This document shows, piece after piece, positions 1 through 8,100 of a stretch of DNA of 32,625 nt. The notes under the pieces were generated by a model. That model did not search any database and had not been told where the DNA came from. It saw only the letters and a list, made by a program, of their open reading frames with translations. The DNA is taken from positions 1 through 32,625 of the forward strand of contig CAYVMD010000023.1 in NCBI GenBank assembly GCA_964452465.1. Direction: 5' to 3'. This DNA is from CAYVMD01 sp964452465. GTDB lineage: Bacteria; Armatimonadota; JACIXR01. The translations under genes were made by a program, and so were the position numbers. The first letter of the stretch is position 1; the number at the start of each line of letters is the position of its first letter.

Positions 1-496
1 CCTTCGCTATCCTCCCTATTTCCTCCACGGGCTGGATGGTTCCTACCTCGTTGTTGGCGTGCATTATGGTTATGAGGATGGTCCTGGGGGTAATGGTGCG
101 TTCCAGAGCCTCCAAATCCACTATTCCATAGCGATCAACGGGAAGGTAGGTAACCTCAAAGCCCTGGCGCTCCAATTGTTTACAAACATTCAGCACGGAG
201 GGGTGCTCTATTTGGGAAGTGATTATGTGGTTGCCTTTTTCCTTGTTAGCAAGGGCGATCCCTTTGATGGCGAAATTATTGGCTTCACTTCCTCCCGAGG
301 TGAAGATTATCTCCTTGGGATCGGCGTTCAAGAGGCGAGCAACCCTCTCCCTTGCTTCTTCCACTGCCTCCCTTGCCTTGTGCCCCGGAGAATGGGGGGA
401 GGAAGGGTTGCCGAAGTAGGAGGTGAAGAAGGGGAGCATAGCTTCCAGCACCCTTTCGTCCACAGGCGTAGTAGCATTATAGTCAAGGTAAGGCAA
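1..496 (-). CDS. Cysteine desulfurase (NifS/IscS family), 5' part only
   Basis: PLP-dependent enzyme that takes sulfur from cysteine to form a persulfide used for Fe-S clusters and thio-cofactors. About 165 N-terminal residues are visible; the gene runs off the window, so the PLP lysine and catalytic cysteine are not seen. Family motifs present are the N-terminal YLDYNATTP, FTSGGSEANN, a His-containing QIEHPSV stretch and HANNEVGTIQP. I chose a TTG start (codon 494-496): it follows AAGGAAGTGAG, a near-consensus ribosome binding site, at a good distance and gives the usual short N-terminus (MPYLDYNATTPVD). A GTG at 503-505 lies almost on top of that site and is less likely. It is transcribed divergently from mtaB. 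The family is clear; the IscS versus NifS subtype is not resolved. Confidence 0.93.
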   Translation of the reverse strand, partial: MPYLDYNATTPVDERVLEAMLPFFTSYFGNPSSPHSPGHKAREAVEEARERVARLLNADPKEIIFTSGGSEANNFAIKGIALANKEKGNHIITSQIEHPSVLNVCKQLERQGFEVTYLPVDRYGIVDLEALERTITPRTILITIMHANNEVGTIQPVEEIGRIAK

Positions 497-532
497 TAGT
501 CTCACTTCCTTTCCAGATTAATTTTATCAAAA

Positions 533-560
533 ATTATAGCCAATATTTCCTACAAGTCAA
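533..560 (-). promoter_or_regulatory. Sigma70-type promoter of the cysteine desulfurase gene
   Basis: On the minus strand TTGACT (555-560) is followed after 16 bases by a perfect TATAAT (533-538), about 37 bases upstream of the TTG start. Seen directly in sequence; activity is inferred. Confidence 0.7.
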
Positions 561-605
561 ATTAGATTTTTTAGGTTTTGTTCATCCTGGGGCTCCTTGA
601 AAAAT

Positions 606-634
606 TTGACTAAATTACTAATATTTCTTACAAT
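606..634 (+). promoter_or_regulatory. Sigma70-type promoter of the mtaB operon
   Basis: TTGACT (606-611), a 17-base spacer and TACAAT (629-634), followed by the ribosome binding site AGGAAAGGAG (651-660) eight bases before the mtaB ATG. This is a near-consensus arrangement. No cobalamin riboswitch or other leader structure is visible in the short leader. Confidence 0.7.
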
Positions 635-668
635 AACGACCTAAACCACAAGGAAAGGAGAAAAGGAT

Positions 669-2057
669 ATGAAGGTCTATGAGAGCTTAGCTTACCCTTC
701 CTGGGATGAGATAGTCTTCGGAAGGGCAGTCCATCCCGTGAAATGCGGATTGGGATTGGAGATAGGAAACGGGATGGTTCACCCGGAGGTGAAATATCAC
801 CCCCGTCCAGGGACGGAAAGCGATTTCGATCTCATCTTTAATGAATATCAACGAATGACCAAGGACATCCTCCAAAGGTGTATAGAGATTGGGCTTCCTT
901 CCGTGGTCCTGGAATTGGAGCATGTCTTCCAGTTGACCTTTAATGTTAAATGGGGCGGTGATATCGCCCACATGACCAAGTGGCTTCTCCAGGAATATCA
1001 TAATAAGTTCGGACTCCAGGGAGCGCTCAGGGTGACTGTTGCCGATATTAGAAAGCCAGAGAATGGTTATAGAGGGTCGGAGGAGTATGGGAGGGTAATG
1101 GAAAGCTTTGTTGAGGCGGCCGAGGCGGGGGCAGATATCCTTTCCATAGAATCCACGGGAGGCAAGGAAGTCTTCAATTACGCCATTACTCGGCAGGACC
1201 TTAAGGGATGCCTCTTCGCGGTAGGAGTCTTGGGGGCGCGGGATATGGAATACCTTTGGAGGGATATAGTGAGGATAGCTGAGGAGCACGGGGTTATTCC
1301 TGGGGGAGATACGGATTGCGCCCACTCCAACTCCGCCATGTTCCTCGCCGACGGCTACACCGGCACCGAGCTTTCCCATGTCTTCTCCGCCCTCATAAGG
1401 TGCATAGGTTCCGCCCGTTCTTTAGTGGCTTTCGATTGTGGTGCTAGGGGTCCGGACAAGGATTGCGGTTATGAGGGCCCGGTCATAAAAGCCATAACTG
1501 GCTGTCCCATATCCATGGAGGGGAAGACTTCCGCATGTGCTCATTCCGACTTGATGGGGAACATATCCTCAGCGGTCTGCGACCTCTGGAGCAACGAGGC
1601 AGTGGAGTATGGGGAGATGTTCGGGGGTACAACGCCCGCTGTGTTCACTGAGATTTTGGGATACGATGTTGCCTTGATGAATACCGCCCTGAAGATAGGG
1701 CAGGAGAAAATTCTGAGGGACATGTTTATAAATTCGGATGAGTTACGCGACCCTCAAGCCTATATCATATCACCCAGGATCGCTTACAATATCGCCGTGG
1801 AGATAATAAAGGGGAAGAATTATTACCAACGGGCGCTCTTTGCCTTAAGACAAGGATTTGAGGAATTGAACAAAGCACAAAGGGAGGGGGTTTTACCTCT
1901 TTCTCCCAAGGAGAGGGAGGTCCTTTCTCAGTGTGGGAAGGTGTTGGATGCTTTGCCGGAGGACGAGGAGGTTTTCATTGCTCAATGCGTGAAGGAATTC
2001 AGGGACATCGTCCCTGGCTTTAGATTAGATTCTTATGGATTGGAGGAATGGAGATGA
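669..2057 (+). CDS. mtaB: Methanol:corrinoid methyltransferase MtaB
   Basis: MtaB cleaves methanol at a zinc site and methylates the Co(I) corrinoid carried by MtaC. The 462-residue product matches the family length (about 460) and is collinear with Methanosarcina MtaB as I recall it. The three zinc ligands are in place: Glu161 in SIESTGGKE, Cys217 in GGDTDCAHS and Cys266 in DKDCGYEGP. The conserved blocks ITGCPISMEGKTSACAHSD and EMFGGTT are also present. The ATG follows AGGAAAGGAG at 8 bases. It is the first gene of the operon and overlaps the next gene in an ATGA, so translation is probably coupled. No methanogenesis genes are seen, so this is probably a bacterial (acetogen-like or assimilatory) version. 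The substrate could be another methoxylated or methylated compound, but the intact ligand set favours methanol. Confidence 0.95.
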   Translation: MKVYESLAYPSWDEIVFGRAVHPVKCGLGLEIGNGMVHPEVKYHPRPGTESDFDLIFNEYQRMTKDILQRCIEIGLPSVVLELEHVFQLTFNVKWGGDIAHMTKWLLQEYHNKFGLQGALRVTVADIRKPENGYRGSEEYGRVMESFVEAAEAGADILSIESTGGKEVFNYAITRQDLKGCLFAVGVLGARDMEYLWRDIVRIAEEHGVIPGGDTDCAHSNSAMFLADGYTGTELSHVFSALIRCIGSARSLVAFDCGARGPDKDCGYEGPVIKAITGCPISMEGKTSACAHSDLMGNISSAVCDLWSNEAVEYGEMFGGTTPAVFTEILGYDVALMNTALKIGQEKILRDMFINSDELRDPQAYIISPRIAYNIAVEIIKGKNYYQRALFALRQGFEELNKAQREGVLPLSPKEREVLSQCGKVLDALPEDEEVFIAQCVKEFRDIVPGFRLDSYGLEEWR

Positions 2058-3805
2058 CCCCTAAGAAGAGGTTCCTGGCGGGGCTTTTAAGGTCGAGGTC
2101 GATGGACAAGGTGGCAGTAGGTTGTGTTAATCCCACTGCTACCAAAGAGCAGATGGACAAACTCGGCGTCCATTTCCCCTCCGCCCATACGAATCCGGAG
2201 GAGATGGTGCGCCTCGCCCTCGGCGCCAAGGATATATTAGGATTCGACAATGTAAGGGTTCCCTTCTGCCAAACGGTGGAAGCGGAGGCGCTGGGCTGTG
2301 AGGTTAGGATGGGAAGCGATAATGAACCGCCCGCTGTGCTTTCCCATCCCTACAGGCTGGGGAACGTTCCCCTTATCCCTGAGGATTTCCTTTCCCGCGG
2401 AAGGATTCCCGTGGTTATCGAGGCTACGAGGAAACTCCGGGAGGAAGTGGGGGATGAGGTAGCGATCGTTGCTGGGATAGTAGGTCCCTTTTCCTTAGCG
2501 GGTTACCTCATAGGCTTAAACGAGATCCTCATTGCTACAATAAGCGATCCCGAGGCGATTTTGCCCTTCCTTGAACTGGGAGTGGAGATAGGAAAGCTCT
2601 ACGGGAAGGCGCTCTTAAAGGCAGGAGCGGATGTTATTTGCGTTGAGGATATGAGCGCAAGCACGCAAATGATAAGCCCCCAAACTTATAAGGATCTGGT
2701 CCTTCCCTATCATCAAAGGCTCTTTCAGGAATTAAGAGGGGGGATAAGCGTCCTTCATATATGTGGGGATGTCACACCCATCCTGGGCTTCATGGCGGAA
2801 AGCGGGGCGGATGCCCTGAGCATAGATCATAAGGTCGACCTCGCCAAGGCTTCCCAGATCAGGGGGAGGGTTGCTCTGGTAGGCAATCTGGATCCTGTCG
2901 GGGTGCTCGCCCAGGGCAACCCCGAGAAGGTAAGGGAAGCGGCAGAGAAGGCAGTCAACGAGGGGATAGATGTCCTTGCACCCGGTTGTAGCATCCCCTT
3001 AGGTACCCCCACCCAGAACATCCTCGCTATGCATATCCAAAAGCCTCCCGCTTTCCAGATGCTACCCAAGCCTTCCCTTCCCATCGAGGTCTTCCGCAGG
3101 TATGATCTTCTCCAAAAGGAAGAGGAGGGGGAAGAGAGAAAAGTAGTTAATCCCTTGGACGAGGTGAGAGAAGCAGTTGTGGCTGGCGATAAGGGGAGGG
3201 TGGAGAAGGCGGTGGAGAGGGCGTTAGAGGCTCATGACCCGCTGGAGGTGATAAACAAGGGGCTCGTGGAGGGTATGAACATAGTGGGAGAACTTTGGAA
3301 CAAAGGGGAATATTTCCTGCCCCAGGTTATCCTTTCTGCAGATGCCCTCCTTTATGGCATGAAGATCTGCGAGGAGAGGATGGGGCGCCCAATGGAGAAG
3401 AAGGGAAGGGTGGTCATGCATGTGGCGGAGGGGGATATTCATTCCATTGGGAAGGACATAGTTAAGGCTATCCTACTTGCCAACGGCTACGAGGTGATAG
3501 ATCTTGGGGTCGATGTGCCCGTGGAGGAAGTTGTTGAGGCGGTGAAGAAATATAAGCCCTGCCTCCTCACGGGGACCGCTTTGATGACCACCACCATGTC
3601 CGCCTTTCCAAGGATTGCTAAAAGGTTGGAGGAAGAAGGGATCGAGATCCCCTTCGCCTGTGGGGGAGGAGCGGTGAATCAGGAGTTCTGCGAGAATTTT
3701 AAATTTGGCATATACGGTGGGAAGGCGATAAATGCCCCCCTCATAGCGGAACTGGCGAGCCAAGGGAAGAGTTGGCAAGATATAAGGAGGTTGCTACACA
3801 AATAA
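2054..3805 (+). CDS. Fusion of MtaA-type corrinoid methyltransferase and MtaC corrinoid protein
   Basis: A 583-residue fusion of two proteins that are normally separate. Residues about 1-335 are a URO-D-fold MtaA-type methyltransferase with the zinc motif HICGD (His235, Cys237) and Cys312 in PGCSIPLGTP. A charged linker (about 345-365) leads to an MtaC-like corrinoid protein: a helical cap (about 365-450, ending in the LWNKGEYFLPQV motif) and a Rossmann B12 domain with the GDIHSIGK motif, whose His463 would be the lower cobalt ligand. The ATG at 2054 overlaps the mtaB stop (ATGA) and lies 7 bases after GGAGG. An in-frame ATG at 2048 would sit one base after that site and is unlikely. The fusion would carry the methyl group from MtaB to an unknown thiol or tetrahydrofolate acceptor within one chain. 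No RamA-type activator is nearby. Confidence 0.93.
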   Translation: MTPKKRFLAGLLRSRSMDKVAVGCVNPTATKEQMDKLGVHFPSAHTNPEEMVRLALGAKDILGFDNVRVPFCQTVEAEALGCEVRMGSDNEPPAVLSHPYRLGNVPLIPEDFLSRGRIPVVIEATRKLREEVGDEVAIVAGIVGPFSLAGYLIGLNEILIATISDPEAILPFLELGVEIGKLYGKALLKAGADVICVEDMSASTQMISPQTYKDLVLPYHQRLFQELRGGISVLHICGDVTPILGFMAESGADALSIDHKVDLAKASQIRGRVALVGNLDPVGVLAQGNPEKVREAAEKAVNEGIDVLAPGCSIPLGTPTQNILAMHIQKPPAFQMLPKPSLPIEVFRRYDLLQKEEEGEERKVVNPLDEVREAVVAGDKGRVEKAVERALEAHDPLEVINKGLVEGMNIVGELWNKGEYFLPQVILSADALLYGMKICEERMGRPMEKKGRVVMHVAEGDIHSIGKDIVKAILLANGYEVIDLGVDVPVEEVVEAVKKYKPCLLTGTALMTTTMSAFPRIAKRLEEEGIEIPFACGGGAVNQEFCENFKFGIYGGKAINAPLIAELASQGKSWQDIRRLLHK

Positions 3806-3849
3806 AAGGGTAGTAAAATGCTCCAACTTTAAGAGAGAGGTGATACGCG

Positions 3850-4821
3850 ATGGATATGTTAAGAAGAGAGGGCAAACTACCGATTATACCTCTCCTTGGA
3901 GCTCCGGGCATTGCCCTCTCTAAAACCACCCTCAAGGAGAACCTGACCAATTCGGAGACCCAATACAGGACCCTATCCATGATTTTGGAGAGGTTCCAGC
4001 CTGACGGAATCTTTCCCTTTATGGACCTTTCTGTGGAGGCGGAGGCTCTCGGTTTGGAGATAGAATTCCCCGAGAACGAACCTCCCTCCGTGCGAAAACA
4101 TCCCATAAAGGATGAGGGGGCCTTGGATAATTTGATTAGAGGGTGGCGGGGACCTGCGGGCAGGATGAGGGTCTTCCTCGATGTGGTGAGGAGGATGAGG
4201 GATTTCCCCGTGCTTAAGGGGGGCTATGTGATAGGACCCTTCACCTTAGCGGGTGAATTGATGGGTGTGGAGAGCCTGCTGGTAAACCTCGTAGAGAATC
4301 CAGATATCGTGAAAAAACTCCTTTCATTTACTACCCAAGTGATAAAGGAATATGCGGATGCCTTGTTTACCGCCGGCGCCGACCTCGTTGCCATTTTGGA
4401 TCCCACTTCTGTCGCCCTTTCTCCCCGGCTCTACGAGGAATTTTCCCTCCCTACTATTAGGGAATTGACGGAATCCCTTCCCAAACCCTTCGTCCTTCAT
4501 ATCTGCGGGAACACCAATCCCCTCATCCCCTTGATGACAAAGGTCAAGGTGGTGGGATTGAGCTTGGATAGCTTGGTCAATCTGAAGAGCATATCTCCTC
4601 TAGTGCCCAAGGATATAGCGATAATAGGGAATATAGATCCCGTGATGCTGCTCCAGTCGACGCCCGAGAAAATAGAGGAAGCGACGAGGAAACTGGTGGA
4701 GGAGATGAAAGGGGTGGAGAATTTCATCTTGAGCTCAGGATGCGATATCCCCGTGGGAACCCCTTTGGAGAACATAGGCGCCTTCATGAAGGCGGGCAGA
4801 AAAGCATCTTCGAAGGGTTGA
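3850..4821 (+). CDS. Second MtaA-like (URO-D fold) methyltransferase
   Basis: 323 residues of the MtaA/CmuA branch of the uroporphyrinogen decarboxylase superfamily. It moves methyl groups from a methyl-corrinoid protein to an acceptor, which is coenzyme M in methanogens and unknown here. The zinc ligands are present: His217 and Cys219 in HICGN, and Cys298 in SSGCDIPVGTP. Other shared blocks are FPFMDLSVEAEALG and IGPFTLAGELMG. AGAGAGGTGAT precedes the ATG by about eight bases. It lies 44 bases after the MtaA-MtaC fusion and is probably in the same operon, so the operon has two different MtaA modules for one MtaC. It lacks the first 20 or so residues of ordinary MtaA, so the N-terminus is slightly short. 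Its acceptor may differ from that of the fused MtaA. Confidence 0.9.
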   Translation: MDMLRREGKLPIIPLLGAPGIALSKTTLKENLTNSETQYRTLSMILERFQPDGIFPFMDLSVEAEALGLEIEFPENEPPSVRKHPIKDEGALDNLIRGWRGPAGRMRVFLDVVRRMRDFPVLKGGYVIGPFTLAGELMGVESLLVNLVENPDIVKKLLSFTTQVIKEYADALFTAGADLVAILDPTSVALSPRLYEEFSLPTIRELTESLPKPFVLHICGNTNPLIPLMTKVKVVGLSLDSLVNLKSISPLVPKDIAIIGNIDPVMLLQSTPEKIEEATRKLVEEMKGVENFILSSGCDIPVGTPLENIGAFMKAGRKASSKG

Positions 4822-4846
4822 CAAACTTAAGGGGATTGATTATCTA
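4818..4846 (+). promoter_or_regulatory. Probable promoter for the zinc-ribbon gene
   Basis: A perfect TTGACA (4818-4823), overlapping the stop codon of the preceding gene, then 17 bases and TATCTA (4841-4846), with a further TATAAA just downstream. It is placed about 40 bases before the ATG at 4887. Confidence 0.5.
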
Positions 4847-4886
4847 TATAAAATGAAAACCTCGATAGAAAGGAGGATGTGGCAGA

Positions 4887-5030
4887 ATGGCACAGGGAAG
4901 GTGCATGAAGTGCAGGAAACAGGTGGAGATCAAAGACGCGCAGGAGGTCACCCTCAAGAACGGGCGCAAAGCTATCCAAGGCGTTTGCCCCGATTGCGGG
5001 ACTAAGGTATTCCGCTTCGTAGGGAAGTAG
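4887..5030 (+). CDS. Small zinc-ribbon protein, DUF5679-like
   Basis: 47 residues, starting MAQGRCMKCRKQ and ending VCPDCGTKVFRFVGK. Two CxxC pairs (Cys6/Cys9 and Cys34/Cys37) form a zinc ribbon around a basic KNGRKA stretch, as in DUF5679 proteins found widely in bacteria. The function is unknown; nucleic-acid or ribosome binding is only a guess from the basic ribbon. The ATG follows AAGGAGG by about 10 bases, and the gene appears to have its own promoter. An out-of-frame ATG directly after the ribosome binding site was rejected because its reading frame has no family features. Confidence 0.85.
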   Translation: MAQGRCMKCRKQVEIKDAQEVTLKNGRKAIQGVCPDCGTKVFRFVGK

Positions 5031-5164
5031 GCTGTAATCAATAAATATTTTAAGGCAACCGACAGGGGTTTGGATAAAACCTGTGGGGCGGGGGAGGGGA
5101 TATTTTTATTTAAAAGGTGGCGAAGACTTAAAAACATAAATGAAATAAGCAAGGAGGGAAAGAA

Positions 5165-8100
5165 ATGGAGAAAATAGGAGATGGAAGAGGGTTTATCATC
5201 TTGTTATCTATCCTGATGGGAATGGCGTTATCCCTTTGGGCGCAGGTGAGCAATGGGGGATTTGAGGAAATAAAAAATAACTTTCCCGCCGATTGGGTGG
5301 GTTATGTAGCAGGAAAGGGGAAGGCGGTAGTGGAGCCGACCAGAGAGGCTCACACGGGAAGTTATGCCATCCTCCTAAGGGCGGATAAGGATTCCGTTGC
5401 CGGTCTCAATCGTGTCTACCCCGCTGGGCAACCCGGTCAGGAGATCCCCGATATCGGGGCGCTCTGCCCTAAAAAGAAGGGGGTTTTCACCTTCTGGTAT
5501 AATGTGAGTAAAGCGGGAAAGGATAATGTCCGCTTCTACATCATCCCCATGAAGAGCGACAATTTGGAGATGGGAGGGGGCAGGGCTACTTATATCATCC
5601 CTTCCATTTTCGCGGGAGACGGGCGATGGCATTTCGGCGTCCTTGCTTATGATTATACCCGTTCCCCCGAGGTTAGAACGGTGCAGATAGCCCCTCGCAT
5701 AAACGAGGGAGGGACGAACGCGGAAGGGGAGGTAATCATAGATGATATAGAATACCACGAAAGGTTTGGCGCTCATATAGTGCCGATTCTTCACGAGGTT
5801 AAGGGGGATTACTTCCTTTGCACCTTCGAAAACACTGGGGATGAGGAAGGCAAGGGCATTCAAGTTTCCTTGGAGCCTCCCGCGGGGGTGGAGGTGGAGG
5901 GGGGAACGAGGACAATAGATATAAAGCCCGGGGAAAGGGTGAGTGTGAAATGGCAATTGAAGGGGGAGGCCAAGGGGAAGGCGGAATTCCTCCTCCGCTG
6001 GCAGGCCGGACCCCAAAGAGAGGAGAGCATTTCCCTGCCGGTCGTTTACGAACCCATCCTGGAGATAACCCACTTCGACTTTTCTCATTCCCTCCTCATA
6101 AGGGGGAAGACCTACCCCCTGAAGATAACGGTGGAGAACAAGGGCTTGGGCTCCGCCCAGGATGTCCAGCTCTCCCTGAGCCTCCCCGCACCCTGGGAGC
6201 CTAAGAAGATAGAGAAGACCTTCCCCCTCATAAAGCCCAACTCCAAGGAGGAGTGGGTCTATGAGGTGAAGGTAGTAAGGGAAGGCATTTATAGCGTTAA
6301 ATTGACCCTGCAATGCCAAGGGAAGAAAGAGGAAAGGGAGATCCAGGTCGTTGCGAGTAAGCCCTTCCCTTCTCCCTCCCCGTTTGCCATTCCCGCTTCC
6401 GCCCGGGTGGGAGTGGATGAGAAGAAGGATTATGTCCTCATCCAGAACGACTACCTCCGCCTCCTCTTCGTCAACAACCCCTTTGGCTATGGGGTTTTCT
6501 CCCTCGATGTGAAGGGAAGGGGTGGCTGGAAGCGCATGGCCACCGCTATCTCCTTTGCCCATCTCTTCTATAAGATAGCAGAGGCGAAGGAAAGGGAGGC
6601 GTTGCTCTACGCCTCTTCCTATAGGAAGAATGTGGGGCGGAGCAGGGCACAGCTCACATTCCCCATTGTCTTCCAGGGCGACGATGGCGTGACCTGGAAG
6701 ATGGAGGTCACCTTCTCCCTATTGGAAGGAGAGAAGAAAATATGGATGGGGTGGACTTTGCAAACGAATAAGCAGGCACAACTCCTCGCCATACATTCCC
6801 CACGCCTCTATGTGGGGGAGGGGGAATTCGGTGAGGATAAGGATTACGCCCTCTTCCCTGGTCTCTACTACATGCTCAAAGGGGAGAGCTCCATAGATAC
6901 CGAGTTCGGTGATCCTCCCTTCAACGACCAGCATGCTCCCCATCCCTACAAGGTCACCATACCCCTTATAACCCTGGTCAAGGACAACCACTTGGTGGGC
7001 ATCATGTGGGATCCTCTCCAGAAATGGAACGGCGTGGACATATGCCCCTCTGCCCTGTTCGCCTCGCCCAACTGGCTGGAGGGGAAGGATAACCATCTAT
7101 TTGGGCTTTTCCTCCCCTCCATTCCCAAATATGTGAGGGAGAACACGGAAAAGGCAGAGAAACCCTACATTTTATTGCCGGAGCAGAAGTTGTCCCTCCA
7201 ATGCTGGTTCATCGGGGGCTATCCCATGGATATAGTGGATTCCACCGACTTTTACTTCGAGCAATTCGGTGTTCCACCCCTTCCTCGCCCCATAAGGAGC
7301 TATGAGGAGGAGGTGCAGCTCTGCGGAGGGACGGAGATTCCCCCTCGCTTCCTCCGCCTCGTGGGAGGGATAAACTCCCTGGCGCAGCGTTGCGCCCAGG
7401 ACCTTGCCACCCAGAGGGAGGATGGAAGTTGGGGCTTTCGCATGGATCCCCAGAACACGGAGATGCTTCGGAGGTTCAACCCCAAGCGGGAAACCTTGGG
7501 TAGGGAGGGAGATACCTCCATAGGGACATGCACCTTCCTCAATGGGAGGGCGACCGGCTTGCTTCGCTACGCTCGTTACACCCTGAACCAGATAGCCCTC
7601 GAGGCGGGCATGAAGGCGCTCAAGTTCATAGACGAAAACTTCGTGCGTCCGGAGGGAGCGCAGACCTGGGAGATCCCCCTTCATGCTCCGGACATATTGG
7701 CTTCCGCCAATGGGGTACATTTGTATCTGGAGGCGTATCGCCTCACGGGGGAGAAGAAATACCTCGAGAAGGCTATCTTTTGGGCTAAGACGGGGCTTCC
7801 CTTCGTTTATATGTGGAAGGCTCCCGATCGCCCCCACATGATGCTTTATGCCACCACTCCCATCTTCGGCGTTAGTTTCTACAACGCTGCTCCTTGGTTC
7901 GGCATCCCCGTGCAGTGGTGCGGTTTGGATTACGCCTATGCCCTCCTTCAACTCGCCAATTACGATAGCAAATTCCCCTGGAAACAAATCGCCGAGGGGA
8001 TAACCCGTTGCGCCATGGAGATGCAGGAAGCAGTTGGCGAACATAAGGGGAAGTATCCCGATTCCGTCAACCTCATGTCCTATGTGAAGAATGGACCCTG

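Noticed and set aside
59..499. Open frame on the plus strand opposite the cysteine desulfurase
   Set aside because: It is an antisense shadow; the minus strand carries clear family motifs.
2048..2056. ATG at 2048 as start of the MtaA-MtaC fusion
   Set aside because: It is one base after GGAGG; the ATG at 2054 has correct spacing and overlaps the mtaB stop.
5062..5084. Hairpin ACAGG..TTT / AAACCTGT upstream of the 1267-residue gene as terminator or riboswitch
   Set aside because: The stem has a two-base bulge, there is no U-tract and no known riboswitch core is present.
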